Both the position numbers and the translations under genes were made by a program. From Ricordea florida (taxonomy: Eukaryota > Cnidaria > Anthozoa > Corallimorpharia > Ricordeidae): a stretch of 64,000 bases of DNA. Positions 1 to 12,384 of the stretch are shown piece after piece. Every line of letters starts with the position of its first letter. Positions within the stretch are counted from its first letter, which is position 1. The notes under the pieces are model-generated. The model made no database searches and was not told the DNA's origin. It saw only the letters and a program-made list of their open reading frames with translations. The stretch lies in NCBI GenBank assembly GCA_949710005.1, contig OX453273.1, positions 11,383,246 through 11,447,245 on the forward strand, written 5' to 3'.

Positions 1-393
1 GGTTCCCATCAGCTAGGTCTTCACAGTCAAAATAATTACCTATTTGGCAACAATCCCATGGTACAGAATTTCCAAAAACCTGCAGCGTAAATTGTCTGAC
101 TGGATCTCAAGTATAATTGCCAAATATAAGATTGCAAAATTATGGTCTATTTCTTTGTTGCTTGTGCAAGTCCACCATTCACACATTATTTCTGAACTCC
201 TAGAACTATGGCTTGGGCTCCTAAATTTCTAGATTGGGAGCCCAAAGGGCTTCCTGACATTTTTCTAAGGCAGCAGCATTGATGCATGCAAAAGGTTAAT
301 TACCATTATATTAAATATGCATGCACATTAGTTAATTACCATACTATTAAATATGCCCAAATAACAAACCCAAATTCTTATGTGTTGTCCTAC
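1..393. other. CTNNAL1 intron 9 (partial)
   Basis: This is the sequence downstream of the exon 9 donor in gene orientation. I see no exon, repeat family or RNA gene in it. Confidence 0.5.
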
Positions 394-486
394 CTGTGGA
401 CAGAGTGTATTAATATTGTCTTCTACATTTTTCGCTGTAATAGCAATAGGTTTATTTGCTGCCATGTTTCGTGTTACTCTTGATAC
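394..486 (-). CDS. CTNNAL1: CTNNAL1 exon 9 (last in window)
   Basis: This 93-bp exon (31 codons) has a pyrimidine-rich CTTCTTCTCAG acceptor and a GTAGGA donor. It encodes VSRVTRNMAANKPIAITAKN and then VEDNINTLCPQ, which fits alpha-catulin/vinculin directly after exon 8. Further exons must lie beyond the left edge. Confidence 0.82.
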
Positions 487-632
487 CTGAGAAGAAGAAT
501 TTAATTGTACATGTTACAAAGTATCAATATTTAACAAATAACTTGGTATACTATATAACAGCTCCATGTCTGAATTAAAAGCTCAGGCCATCTACATTTA
601 GCCGGAGAACTCCAATCTCCAATGCCTAATGA

Positions 633-788
633 ACACCCTGGGAGTAGAGGGGTGCCTTGAAAACAAAGACCCCTGAGACCCCAAAACTTGAGGGCACTTC
701 TACAATGCAGTCTTTGTTTTGATGTTTTGGAGTCTAAAGAATCCTAGGGGTCTTTGTTTTCATGACACCCCTCTACTACCAGGGTGTT
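633..788. repeat. Palindromic MITE-like element
   Basis: The ends are inverted copies: GAACACCCTGGGAGTAGAGG on the left and the complement of a near-identical string (ACACCCTGGTAGTAGAGG) on the right, each followed inward by AAACAAAGACCCC. It is non-coding and lies in intron 8 of CTNNAL1. No clear target duplication was found. Confidence 0.6.
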
Positions 789-1399
789 AATTGGGCATCG
801 GTCGTAGAGGGTAGTAGGTAATGGGAGAGGGTACTACGATAGTGAAAGTTGTGGCCCAATGGGCAATATTGTTCAGCAGTGATTATTTCCAAAGTTACAT
901 AGGTACATGTACTTCATGTATCCCTTATTATAATGTATTAGAATATAATTTATAATACCATAAAATTCCGAACATAACGGCCCCCCAAAAAATAACAGCT
1001 CCAAAAGCAATGTTAATTCGTTATCTGCCTATTGAATTCTGACTGTAATGCCCCCCCCCCCTGAAAAACAGTCCACCCTTCGAAGATTACCACTGAACAA
1101 CAGTTAATCAAAGTAGGACTATGGTGAACTCGTGGATATGTTTACAAAACAGAGAAAAAAGAAATAATTTAAAAATTAATGAGGTGTTTTTTCAGAGTTG
1201 TGATTGAATGAACTTGAAGATAATTTTAATAATCTATAATCACAACATAAAAGTGACCAGGGAGCTGAGTAGCTTTTTGAAATAAACATACAGTGAGTAC
1301 GTGACGCCAATCATTTGACTACACTAGGCATCAGTTATAAGGCAGGTGGCAAGCATACAGTTGTTAAAAAATTTGATAACTTAACATAAGGGTACAGGA

Positions 1400-1700
1400 T
1401 TAAATGGCACCGAAACCAAATGTAGTTCTGGTATCCTGCTGCTCACTGTCTGTGTGTTCAAAGTAACAGGGTCCTTCTGAATAAGGTCTGAATTTTGTTG
1501 CCATAACATTGTCAATTTTATCATCATTATAGTTTTTGTTGTCTACAAGTCTATTCAATGTATGCAACAGAAATATCCACCTTGATTCTGCAGCTGATAA
1601 TGAACAAAACCATGTAGGATAGCCCAGCTGACGTGATGATCTTAAAATCCTTAAGACTCTCAATCCTTTATCAAGTTGAATTAGTTTATTTACATTACCA
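1400..1700 (-). pseudogene. Degenerate Helitron N-terminal (Helitron_like_N) fragment
   Basis: A short minus-strand frame carries RQLGYPTWFCSLSAAESRW, the hallmark motif at the start of the Helitron_like_N domain of rolling-circle transposon proteins. Upstream codons (NKLIQLDKGLRVLRILR) fit the preceding family segment with residues missing between them, and an in-frame stop lies just before. Downstream the similarity fades. No helicase or Rep motif is present, so this is an old fragment in a CTNNAL1 intron. Confidence 0.55.
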
Positions 1701-2559
1701 TCTCATTTTAGGTTATCAGTGGTATATATATTCAGTGTTGCACTTAAAAAAAATCACACTTGCCATCATTAATACAGCAATACATCTTTGTTTTTATCCT
1801 TATAACTTCTTGTTTTTACAATGTAAACATGATGAGTCACACAACAGTAAGCAAAACAGGTAAGCCTATTTTTCCAACATGTCTACTTCAACACAATCTA
1901 GTTCACTTCAAGGTAAATTCGGAAATCAATAGACAGAAAACGTTTCATTGTAACGGCTTGTGGTGTATTGTATATAATATAACGCTTAATACATTTTCTA
2001 CATGACTTACTCTTTTCGAACCCTGGTTCTCCGTCACAGCATGCGCCTCTATATTTAATGGTAAGCGTTGACATACTTCTTGACCGTCCCAATACTTTTC
2101 CAACTCCATTCCTGTTAGTACTAACACTTAAATCAGTAGAAAAGTCCTCCATGCGATGTTTCTTATCCAGGTTGGCCGCAGAAGTTCTTCGGTTTCACAT
2201 CATGGATTCGTCAATTTATTCTGTTTTCAGTAGTAGTTTCGTTCAATAACGAGTACTCATTTCGCTCAAATAAATTCTCATTCAAGTGCTAATTTCACTC
2301 TATGAGTTCTCATCAAAGCTTACTACATTAGCAAGAGATTTTCTCATCTTCAGATCACTTTCGAGCCAACTGAAATTCATATACTGCTTGTAATCTTGGG
2401 GGCGGTCGATGGCAGTCGATGTCGGAAAAGCGAATAGTTATCATCTGTTCACGTTTAGCGCCTGGCCGAGTAAAAGGCTCACGAAATTCAGTCTCCAAGT
2501 TGGTCATTGTCCTAACTGGAAACATTTAAACTCCTTTTGATTTTAGTAAGACCGCTAAT

Positions 2560-2750
2560 GAGGCCCTGTTAGTGAGGTTGTTCATGTCGCGCGTCTGAGT
2601 TTCAAACCTTTTCACGTCGCAATTTCGGAAGGTCGAAGGTCGCTGTCGTAATTTCCCGTGAGCGGCTCGTCGTTCGTCGCCATTTCAGGTCCTCTATGTC
2701 GCCGTTTCAAGGCCACGTCGCTTGTCAAAATTTACCCCTAACAGGGCCTC
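2560..2750. mobile_element. Short TIR element, GAGGCCCTG family
   Basis: Ends are GAGGCCCTGTTAG and CTAACAGGGCCTC. They are flanked by GCTAAT (2,554-2,559) and GTTAAT (2,751-2,756), a 6-bp target duplication with one change. The interior is rich in TCGC/GTCG words, as in the sibling element at 14,706. It is non-autonomous. Confidence 0.7.
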
Positions 2751-4573
2751 GTTAATCGTCCTCTTAAGCTACAAAATCATTACAAACTCTGGCAACGGTA
2801 CGATACACTTTCAGCGTGAACTTTCATCAACAGACTTCCGTGACTTCGGTCACGACAATTGTCGTCTTCATATCGGTGCCCCCGAGTTCTATCCGACTAA
2901 TTACGAAGATGTCTACACTGGAGTGAGTGAGTGAGTGACAATTTGCATATCGAAGTGTGAGTGAGTGAGTGAGTGACAATTTGCATATCGAAGTCCCCAC
3001 AAAAACTCGCAAATACGCTTCGCGTATCCACGAGTTAAAAACCACATTACGTTTGATACCTAATGTTTAATATCAAATGTTATGGGGGCACCTGTGTATT
3101 CTACTATTCACTTTAATGATAAGGTTGTGAACTGCGTGGCTGCAATTTGTGCCTTAATAAGCAGTCTGGCAAAGTCCCCCACAAAAGTCTTGTAAAGCGC
3201 TTTGAGCCTTGGGACAAAGCGCTATATAAATCCCTTGTAATTTAATTTTTTTATTGATGTACGTCAATGCCATTTTAAAGGCTTAACCTTGGTAACAAGT
3301 GACTGGATTGAAAAAGTGTCTATGGAGAAGGACTGGAGATTACCGGTACTTGCTTTTTAGTGATGTTTTTTGAAACAAGGCCTTCCAGATTTAAAGAAGA
3401 AATCTCTAAAAGAGAAACTCTCTGATCTCAAGGGCAATGCAGATGGGACAGCTTGACTGCAGGAATGAACAATGTGAAGAGTTATTTGTGATTTGATTTC
3501 TACCTTGAAACTACGTGTTAAGTGATACAGAATAAGTTACATTACAACATAGTGCAACCATCACTTTTGTCCTACTGCACCAACATTTGGGGCCTCTTTT
3601 GTTTATTCGGTCTGCTTTGTTTATGTGGGTAGTGAGTAACATACATGTATACGTGGAACATTTATTTCATAAAACACATCCTCTTGTGAATTACCGTATA
3701 AGCTTTTTTTAACCATCCAAAAGTTATGACTTCATGAAAATACCGTAATTTTTGGGCGATTACCCATGGGTAATCTGTTAATCTTGCAGTATATGCGTGC
3801 CGCTACAGGTAATAGGGAGGTGAAGGCTATATGACAATTTTTCACATATTTCAGCTTTGATGGTATCGCATCAATTGTTGAATTGAAAAATTCTCAGCTG
3901 CATGTGTTTCCAATTCTCAAACAAATTTTATTGTATTTAGACTGTGACATAGCAGCACAAAAACATGATGCCAGCTCGAGTTGACTTCAATTAGAATAAG
4001 TGAAGTTTTGGTCAGCTTGCATGTAAATAAAACCTTGATGGTGACTAAAATAAATGCAAAGATATATGGCACATAAGTGACAAAATTTCAGTTAACATTG
4101 GCTTGAATTAAAAAGAATTTTTCCCATCCGATCCAGATTTTTAACACTCACCCCAGCTATCTTTCAACAAATCAAAATGGTGCTGAACAGTAGCTCTCAA
4201 CAACAAAAATGTGGCCATGAATGGGTATACTGTCAACTGAATGAAACATTGACAAATGGATGGGATATAAACTTCCACATACTATTAGAAACAAGTAGGT
4301 CATGGAGTAGTGCCGGTAGAGTATTTTTTGACCATTGAATTGAAAGCAAAACAACAGGAAAATATTATTAACATTATCGTACAATATATACACTGTACAG
4401 CTTTCTTTAATCAAACACAACAACTTGCATTGCAGAAAAGCTTGCTGATATAAATTTGCCCTTAAAGTTGTGAATTCTAGAGCCTTTTTTTTAATACAAA
4501 TTGTCTTTGGTTTGAAGATGCAGGTTATCCACCAGTGTGGGTTATCTATGAACTATTTTTTTAGCATATATGT

Positions 4574-5028
4574 GTTGCAGTTAATTTTTGTTTTCAGTTA
4601 ATTTTTATTTTGAACTAGATAGTTTTTTTAACTAGGTGATATTTTTTTAACTAGGTGATATTTTTTAAAAAAAATACAGGTCACAGGTCATTGTTTTACC
4701 AATACAGACATTATCCTAAACATTCATTAAAGCTAACGTTAGGTCTGATAAGTCCCAAGGTTGGCTTTAATGAATGTTTAGGATAATTTCTGTATTGGTA
4801 AAACAATGACCTGTGACCTGTATTTTTTTAAAAAAATATCACCTAGTTAAAAAAATATCAGCTAGTTAAAAAAAATATCACCTAGTTAAAAAAAATGTCA
4901 CCTAGTTAAAAAAAAATGTCACCTAGTAAAAAAAATATGACCTAGTTAAAAATAAAACTAACTAGGAAGAAAAAAATTATCTAGTTCAAAATAAAAATTA
5001 ACTGAAAACAAAAATTAACTGCAACATA
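4574..5028. repeat. Foldback element with internal CTAGTTAAAAAA repeats
   Basis: The arms GTTGCAGTTAATTTTTGTTT (left) and its complement ending near 5,028 pair across a ~40-base loop near 4,730-4,770. The arms contain copies of CACCTAGTTAAAAAAATAT, two on the left and about six on the right. A fragment of the same sequence recurs near 13,005-13,035. It is non-coding. Confidence 0.7.
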
Positions 5029-5376
5029 TGCAATAATTGCCCAGTGCAGGTTATCTGCTGAGTGGGCAAACAGGCAGAAATTATGTAACAGCTATCTTAT
5101 TGTAGCGGCCCCTTTTGCTTGCTAATTCTGAAAGGCATGACCTTCCGGAATTCTATGGTAAAGTATGAAAATATCTATGATATATACTATAATACACCGA
5201 GTATAATAGTTTATACATGAACTACATGCCCAAAGTTCTGCATGACCGGAAGTGTGGATTGCCATTTTGTTACCGGATGTGACAAAAATAAATTAGCCAC
5301 GTAGTTTTTTGTTGATTGACAATTGAAACCGGAATAGGGACATTTTGTTATGGAAGACTCTTTTCAAGGAATCAGG

Positions 5377-5833
5377 CAGGGACGGCAGAGCGTATTTTGA
5401 AGTGGGGGGCTGAAAATGAGCGCTGGAGGCGCGAGTTAGTAGGGGGGTCTGGGGGCATCCTCCCCCAGAAAATTTTGAAATCTAGAGTCTCAGAAATCGT
5501 ATTTACAACATTCTCCGCGACATACTTCTTGAAATAATTAGCCTGGATAAAGCGTAAAATCAAAGGTACTTTTAATGCTTACAGCAATATTTTGGAGGTT
5601 ATTTCTCAGCCTTCCGGTCTCCAATGCTAACCTGCGGTTTTTGGACACAAGCTTCCCGTCTGTGGGAAGGAAGCACACGCTGAGAAAATGTTAAAAATAC
5701 GTAAACACGAAAAGTTTCCGACGAGGCTTGTATAAAGTTGTAGCTTAAACAAAGTAAAATGTCATCCTCCTCAAAAGTGGGGGGGGGGGGGCTCAAGCCC
5801 CCCCCCCCAGCCCCCCCGGCTCCGCCGTCCCTG
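5377..5833. mobile_element. TIR element with CAGGGACGG ends
   Basis: The left end CAGGGACGGCAGAGC and right end GCTCCGCCGTCCCTG are inverted repeats. Flanks TCAGG and TCGGG may be a decayed target duplication. The interior contains poly-G/poly-C stretches near 5,780-5,815 and no convincing coding sequence. Confidence 0.55.
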
Positions 5834-6008
5834 TCGGGGCGAGGAAATGTAAAACTGTATTTTAAGAGAATAAAACATGGAATTGTACAACCAAGTCAGT
5901 GTTGAGTGTACCCTCAAGTTCGGTACATGCATTATAACTGTAAATTGGAAACTGTTCTAACTGTCAAACAACAACTACAAAATATGCATCAATTTACCAT
6001 CCACTTAA

Positions 6009-6796
6009 CAGGCCTTCTGACAGGGTGCGGGAAAAAAAAGAAAATTGTGCGGGTTTTGGGAGGCAAATTGTGCGGTAAAAACGGCGATTGTGCGGGAATT
6101 GTGCGGGATTGCGCAATCATGTAAACAAACAAATATTCGATCACCGGGCCCAAAAAAAACCGACATGGAGGAATTTCTGGATAAATGAAAAGTGCAACAA
6201 CTCCCCTCTTAGTTTGGCAATTAAACATAAACCAAATTTCTATTTTGCTACAACTTTGGCCAAAGTTTGTATCAACAAAATCATGTTGCGTGACACGATC
6301 GATTAAGTTAATTCAAAACCGTAATTCCCGGGCGTAATTCCGCTTCGAAATAAAATGTTTTCGACCAGAACAAGTTACTTTATGAAAAATCCCGACATTT
6401 TTGTACTTTCTTTGATATGTAGAGCGAATTTTATTTCGTGAAGGTTTAAAACTCTTCACGCTTGAACCACAACACCGAGACAAGATCAGACTGAGACTAG
6501 TGCCCAGGCCGGCACGGAGCTATGAAGAGCTGCCTTGTTGTTTTTATATCCGCTCGAACTGTTCAATCGCGGAAAGCGGCGGATTTCTCGATTGTTTTGC
6601 TAGGTAAATAGCCTAAATATAGCCTTAAAAGTTTCTTTAAACCTTGGCAATCGATGGGAATATTGATTTAATTAGATTTTCAACCAAATATTTCGATATT
6701 GTGCGGGATTTCGCGGATTTTCAGAAATTGTGCGGGATTGTGCGGCTTTGATCGAATTGTGCGGTCCCGCACCCGCGCACCCTGTCAGAAGACCTG
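6009..6796. mobile_element. Non-autonomous DNA transposon, CAGGCCTTCTGA family, TSD ACTTAA
   Basis: It begins CAGGCCTTCTGACAGGGTGC and ends with the near-perfect complement. Target duplication ACTTAA sits at 6,003-6,008 and 6,797-6,802. Subterminal TTGTGCGG words repeat at both ends. It shares ends and word content with the element at 10,148-11,669. No transposase frame is present. Confidence 0.8.
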
Positions 6797-6816
6797 ACTT
6801 AATACACTGTACTTAC

Positions 6817-6975
6817 TTCTTGTAGCCGCTTGGCATCTTGTGTAAATATATTAGCTAGGTTCTCGAGTTGACCAGTACTGCCAGACGCTGCAGCATTTCT
6901 TAGAGCAGGTAAAGATTTTTTGTGTCCTAAATGTGAAAATGTCTCAAACACTTGATCTACTGCTACTTGATGCAC
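6817..6975 (-). CDS. CTNNAL1: CTNNAL1 exon 8
   Basis: This 159-bp exon (53 codons) lies between a GGTTTACAG acceptor and a perfect GTAAGT donor. It encodes VHQVAVDQVFETFSHLGHKK and ends in TQDAKRLQE. It continues in phase with exon 9 after a 6.3-kb intron. Confidence 0.82.
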
Positions 6976-7080
6976 CTGTAAACCAAACAAAAAAAGCGAA
7001 CATTTTTTTTTCATTCACTCACAAATGTCATAATAAGGGCAGATGTTCACTCCTTAATAATATACATGAAAAAATTACTC

Positions 7081-7113
<33 letters not shown>

Positions 7114-8219
7114 TGTAACACCAGTGCAAATTACACATCGATATTCTGGATTATGATATTCTTTATTTTTAAATGAAGCGCTTTGAGTTCATAGTGTTAT
7201 CAGCTGATCTTCATCAGCCAATCAGTAAATAAAGTGTCAAATCCGCGTAAAATGCTCACTTCCTGTCCGCAATGAGATCTTCCGGGACTTCCTCCAGGCA
7301 AATTTTTTCATGTTTATATTATTAATAAGTAATCACATAGTTTATCTCGTTCAATTTGGAATTAATGTACCCTTGTGAGTTTTTCAAAAAGCTGAAATTG
7401 CACTCGCGGCTCGTGCAATTTCAGCTTTTTGGAAAACTCACTCGTGCAAATTAATTCCAAATTGAACTCGAAACCATATGATTACCTTTATTAACACTCA
7501 CTTATCCTTGGCAATAGTTATAACACTAAGGGTAGTGAGGCTGAGAAAAAGAATGAAACTTTAGTGCGAATTCCAACTGATAGAAGGCAGACCAGCTGGC
7601 TATCTACATGTACAAGTGTGGTTGAGCACCTGAAACTCTGGATGACTGTGTTACAAATCCTGCTAGTGGTCAGGATTGGAGTTGAACGCAGTACAACCAG
7701 ATTTCAAGTCTGGCACCCTAACCACTCAGGTACACTACCTTGCATAAAGCTGAAAAGGTTTCTCCTGAAAAGAGAAAAAAACTATGCCCCTTAAAACAAA
7801 ATGCAGCCCAAAAACCCTTCCACTTTTGGTGTTTTTTAGTAATTGGCAGGGAAAAATTTCTGCTTCGTTTGTCAGGCAGGTCCATACATAACACAACAGA
7901 AATAATGATCTACAAAATACAGTTGTAATAGTATACTCCAGCCAAATAGCATATCACTAGCATTTCAACCATACACTCTTCACTGAAACTAATTTTAAAC
8001 AATATGCAATAATTAACAAAACAAAGTTCAAACTATCAAGGGTTCTGGTGCACAAGGCAAATAAAACATAGTTAATGAATAAAATGACTGGAAATTGGTT
8101 ATGAGCTGTTGCAAATGTGATTTAATGAGAGTTTGGGGAAACTGGGAGCAGACTTTAACAAACAAAGCTATTCTACATAAAAATGGTTTGATAGGAAATG
8201 CTACTATGTGAACAACTAC
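6976..8219. other. CTNNAL1 intron 7
   Basis: Apart from the foldback element at 7,331-7,487 I see no feature. Short open frames around 7,564-7,928 look random in composition and have no recognisable domain. Confidence 0.45.
7331..7487. repeat. Foldback MITE
   Basis: The arms pair over about 70 bases: the left arm contains CAATTTGGAATTAATG and AAAAAGCTGAAATTGCA, and the right arm contains their complements. The centre is CTCGCGGCTCG. It is non-coding, within an intron. Confidence 0.65.
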
Positions 8220-8303
8220 CTCATGTTTTAAATCTTTTGACGTTTTACTTATTCTTTGTAAAGCCAAATCTAACGTGTCTGCGTTAAAGGGAGCCTCCAC
8301 TGC
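8220..8303 (-). CDS. CTNNAL1: CTNNAL1 exon 7
   Basis: This 84-bp exon (28 codons) follows CTCTTGCAG and precedes GTAGTT. It encodes AVEAPFNADTLDLALQRISK and then TSKDLKHE, equivalent to the family segment where repeated short helices precede the second half of the protein. Confidence 0.8.
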
Positions 8304-8511
8304 CTGCAAGAGAGAACAGCAGCAACAACAAGAAAACTTTGAAACTACTGCATCTTTTTTTAACATTTTAAGCCATTTTAAAAATCAACATACTATGTCA
8401 ATCTGTAAAATGCAACATTCAAGAAGTCTACACTTGAGTTAAATGGAAACATTACCGTTACACTATACAGTACTGTAAACCTCTTGCAAGATCTGAGAGT
8501 GTACTCTCTTA

Positions 8512-9005
8512 CAGGGTTCGTGCTGGGGTGAGTAAACAGAATTTAAGGACTTTTTAAGGAGTTTTTAAGGACCAAAATACAATTTTTGAGGAGTATAGTA
8601 TTTTGTTTGTTTGTTTCTTTGAAAAAAAAAAAAACGAAAGAACTGCCATTGTTTCTATTTATTATTCATGCACAATATGCTACTGTTGTATAATTGAATA
8701 TAAATTTAATAATAATGATGACACAGAAGAAATATTGTGAATAATGTGAACATAACATCATAACACGACATGGAACTTCCCCCCAAAATGTACGTATAAT
8801 GTCAGTGAAGGTATAAACACCATCTAACATGTGACATTTTTTCTGCAGCTAAAATTTAATGTTTGAGCTTTGTTAGACAAGAAATAAGGAGTTCTTAAGG
8901 AGTTTTTGCTGAATTTTGTCAATTTAAGGAGTTTTTAAGCGCCCTTTAGAACGTAAATCAAATCTAAGGAGTTTTTAAGGAGTTTAAGGAGTAGCACGAA
9001 CCCTG
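8512..9005. mobile_element. Non-autonomous DNA transposon, CAGGGTTCGTGCT ends, TSD CTCTTA
   Basis: Ends CAGGGTTCGTGCT and AGCACGAACCCTG are perfect 13-bp inverted repeats. They are flanked by CTCTTA at 8,506-8,511 and 9,006-9,011. Copies of AAGGAGTTTTTAAGG lie at both ends, a likely set of subterminal transposase sites. There is no coding capacity. Confidence 0.82.
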
Positions 9006-9468
9006 CTCTTATGAGCACCACACTCTTCTTAACATTAGTTTTGATAACAATCTAAGAATAAACAAAAGTGATAATGACAATGACAATAATTGCCTTTGTC
9101 TATGGCAACAAACAGTTTAGTACAGTATGTTGTTACCTCCAATACAGATCATTATCCTGTATCAAACTTGTCCAGAAAGAAATGGTTTGAAACAGCTACA
9201 GTATTATCTTACACTGCAAGTAACTACTGTATCTCGTGTTTTCACATCTTCAACCTTTACAGGTATATTACAGACTCACAAAATGACCAGCCACCTACTT
9301 TACAGACAGAAACTGCTTCTCAGAACCCTATTTGTACCAAAGCCCTGTCACATATATGAAATTTTCATACAATCATATCTTGTGTAACTGGCAATAACCC
9401 ACACCTAAATACCATATGAAAAGATAACATGCAAGTCACGACGATGACAACAAGTAAAAAAACTTCAC

Positions 9469-9678
9469 CTTGTTATCTTTACCCTTGTCTAAAATATCCT
9501 TCATTGTATCCTGTGCGTTTTCACAAAGAGCTAATATCTTCTCTCGTTTTTCCTTCCTAATATGTGGTGAGTTGATCACAGACTGTACATCATCTAAAAT
9601 GTTCTCAAATCCCTTTTGGAATTGGATTTTTGCATCATTGTCTCCAGGTGAACTTGTTTTGAATGCCTGGAGTGTTGT
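9469..9678 (-). CDS. CTNNAL1: CTNNAL1 exon 6
   Basis: This 210-bp exon (70 codons) lies between a CCTTGACAG acceptor and a GTGAAG donor. It encodes TTLQAFKTSSPGDNDAKIQF and then helical, charged sequence ending in ILDKGKDNK. It corresponds to a central helical bundle of the vinculin-like fold. Confidence 0.82.
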
Positions 9679-9800
9679 CTGTCAAGGGAATTAAGTGTAA
9701 ATTTTTAAAAACTATTTTGTATGACAGACAATTCTACCCTCTCTTTCTTGGTTTGTACAATTACTAATCAACTAAAGACAATTATGCCTGCAAAGATTTG

Positions 9801-9958
9801 GGTAAAATTTCCTCACAGGTCCCTACTTCATTATGCATGCTGTAGTTGAATTGCTCTTGGGAAGTGCGCATGCAAACATTTCTTGTTTTCTGAGAACGAA
9901 ACCGTATGGCTACCACCAGCATGCATAATGAAGCAGGGACCTGTGTGGAAATCATTCC
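9801..9958. mobile_element. MITE (copy 1 of 2), 8-bp TSD AAGATTTG
   Basis: This palindromic element starts GGTAAAATTTCCTCACAGG and ends with the approximate complement. AAGATTTG is duplicated at 9,793-9,800 and 9,959-9,966. A sibling lies at 57,991. The 8-bp duplication fits hAT-type mobilisation. Confidence 0.8.
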
Positions 9959-10062
9959 AAGATTTGCCTACAGTACATGGAATGGGAGTACTCTTGCCTT
10001 CAGTTTGAAATGAGCTGCAAAATGGAAACCACCAACACTGAAATTAACATTTACAGCCACAG

Positions 10063-10064
<2 letters not shown>

Positions 10065-10100
<36 letters not shown>
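10065..10100. repeat. (AAT)n microsatellite
   Basis: About a dozen uninterrupted AAT units lie just upstream of the transposon at 10,148. Confidence 0.9.
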
Positions 10101-10101
<1 letters not shown>

Positions 10102-10147
10102 ACTTTATTTGAGTGTCAACTGTATTTAGTGCTAACGTACTAATTGG

Positions 10148-11669
10148 CAGGCCTTCTGATAGGGTGCGATAAAAAAATGCAAATTGTGCGAAATTTGCAG
10201 GGCAGATTATGCGATTACAGAGGCCAATTATGCGAGAAATAATTAAGATTATGCGATTTTTTTCTTAGCAATTTTAAGCTTGTTTTATAATGTTTCAGGA
10301 TAAGAAAAACACTTTTTTGCTGCTCTTAAGACATTTTGAATGCGTTTCTGCTTTATATGAAAGGTCATGAAACAATTTTATTGTGTAAAACACAAAGCTA
10401 AACTCAACCTTGTTCCCAGGGTCCTCTCCTACTCGGCCCCCGAGTAGGAGAGGACTCCGGGAACGAGGTGGAGCTAAACTGAAACACGGTGCTGACGTCT
10501 GTCGGCACATGTGCAGTGCAAACCTAACATTGTCTGTGATAAAAAATAATGTAAGAATACACAACGGATCAGCAAAATATTCCTAGCTAGCACTGCCTTA
10601 CGTTGTGGAGTATATTCCCGTTTCAAGTGATTTTTTAGACCAAGTAGAACCTGAGATAAATAAGTGTCTTAGTGATCTGTTCAATTCATGGCGCCACATA
10701 ATTAGTTCAAGGCAATAAAAATATAATTGTCGGCACACATGTAAACAAAACACTGACAAGGATCAGGAGCCCACGATCAGGGTAATGGGCTCCTGCAAGG
10801 ATAGAAATAATACCAAAATACTCGACGCATCCCGTTTCAAGCAATTTCTAAGACCCGGAAGATCCAGAGATATTGTTTCTTGAGGAAATTGCGAACCAAA
10901 TTTTACAAGTTTGTTCAATTCTCAATAGTTTTCAGTGGTTCTGAAAACTTGCTAATAGCACGCTGGAAAGTATTTTGTTAAGCAAAAAACAAGGAATAAA
11001 GTTTTTTTGATTCTAATAATTATAGAAGGCTAACTGACTCAATAAGTTTTAAAAATATGTATTATTTACGATAAGTGTTTCCACGACTCAATTACGAGAA
11101 ATACGAGTTCAATTAAAAAATGCTGGAAAGGCTCAGAGCAATTTTCAAAGCGCTCCATCGCTTCAAATTTTTTGAGTTCTCTAACTATTTTGCATAACTT
11201 TCTTTTGTTTTTGTGTGTGGGTTATCTGCAAGTGCGTGTTCTGACGATTCCCTTTTTTCCTTTTGGCAAAAATCACCCGTGGGGGTAGTCCACCGTGCGG
11301 ATAAACGGCCGGAAATTACAGCCATTCAGATTGGCTAATCTGAACAAGGGGCGTGTTTGTGTTACACCAATAGGCGACTCTTTAAGAATGAGACTCGTAC
11401 CAGGTCCTTGACATTCAAAATAACGCCTTAACTTCGAATGAATACGAAATCGAAGGTGAAAGAGTCTTGTTAGCCTTTTTCCAAGGTAAATCATTTTGAA
11501 AATGGCGTATTTTTGCAGGAACTCCAAAGAAACTTGTTGATTCATGCTTTATTTTCTGAATGTTGTGCGTTATTTTCTGAATTATGCGATTTTTCGTGAA
11601 TTGTGCGATCGGATGCGATTTGAGGTCGATTGTGCGAAATCGCACCATGGCGTAATACCAGAAGGCCTG
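10148..11669. mobile_element. Non-autonomous DNA transposon, CAGGCCTTCTGA family, TSD AATTGG
   Basis: Its ends match the element at 6,009 (CAGGCCTTCTGATAGGGTGC left; the right end is shorter and more diverged, ending AGAAGGCCTG). The target duplication AATTGG is exact at 10,142-10,147 and 11,670-11,675. TTGTGCG/ATTATGCG words repeat near both ends. At 1.5 kb it is twice the length of its sibling but carries no frame I recognise. Confidence 0.8.
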
Positions 11670-11956
11670 AATTGGGGACACTGTAAAACACAAATGAAAT
11701 CACTCAAACCATATTAAATTAAATCAAATCTAATCAAATCAAATGTTGGTTTTTGTGGAGAGGGAAAAACCACCTGGACTACCCGGAGAAAGGCCTCTTG
11801 GAATAGAGAACCAGTAAACTCAGCCCACATATGATATGGGAATTGAACATGGGCCACATTGGTGGAAGACAAGCGCTCACCACAGCGCCAACCCTGCTAC
11901 CAAAACAATATGCTTTGTGAAAGTATCATGTGGCAAAACTTCAGAGAGAGTCTTAC

Positions 11957-12121
11957 TTCAAATTCTCGTAAATCTATGGCTAGACATCCCTTTTCTGTTA
12001 CATCTTCCGTGAACTCATCCTGAACAACTGATGTAATGGTTGCCATAGCTTCTCTCATTTTCTTGAACACCCCTTGTCGATTACCCTTTGCTGACCTCGA
12101 GTCTGGATGCCGTAAACATGT
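11957..12121 (-). CDS. CTNNAL1: CTNNAL1 exon 5
   Basis: This 165-bp exon (55 codons) lies between a CCTTGTAG acceptor and a GTAAGA donor. It encodes TCLRHPDSRSAKGNRQGVFK through a helical stretch ending in AIDLREFE, matching the alpha-catulin segment after TTSK. Confidence 0.85.
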
Positions 12122-12384
12122 CTACAAGGACAATAACAAAATCTTTTTTAATTTTTTTTTTTTTCAGACATGTTTATCATACTAAATTAGATCTACAGTA
12201 GGTACAGCAGGGTTGTAAACAGAAACCGGTAGCCTGCAGATTTCCGCCGGCTGTCAGACTGCATTGCTCCGGCTAGTGCGAGTACTGGTACTTGTTCCAA
12301 AGAATTTGGAACAGTAAAATGTTTTCCTTTTGCGCATCATACATCAGCTGCCTACTTGTATCCAATTGTACACATACTCTAAAT

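Larger units (their letters stand above)
487..6816. other. CTNNAL1 intron 8, repeat-rich
   Basis: This intron holds the elements listed separately (633, 1,400, 2,560, 4,574, 5,377 and 6,009). It also has a short GAGT-type tandem repeat with a duplicated TGACAATTTGCATATCGAAG unit around 2,920-2,995. I see no further exon or RNA gene. Confidence 0.5.

Noticed and set aside
2011..2152. Possible minus-strand first exon (ATG at 2,152, GTAAGT donor after 2,011)
   Set aside because: The splice donor is good, but the two competing frames show no recognisable domain and no partner exon was found.
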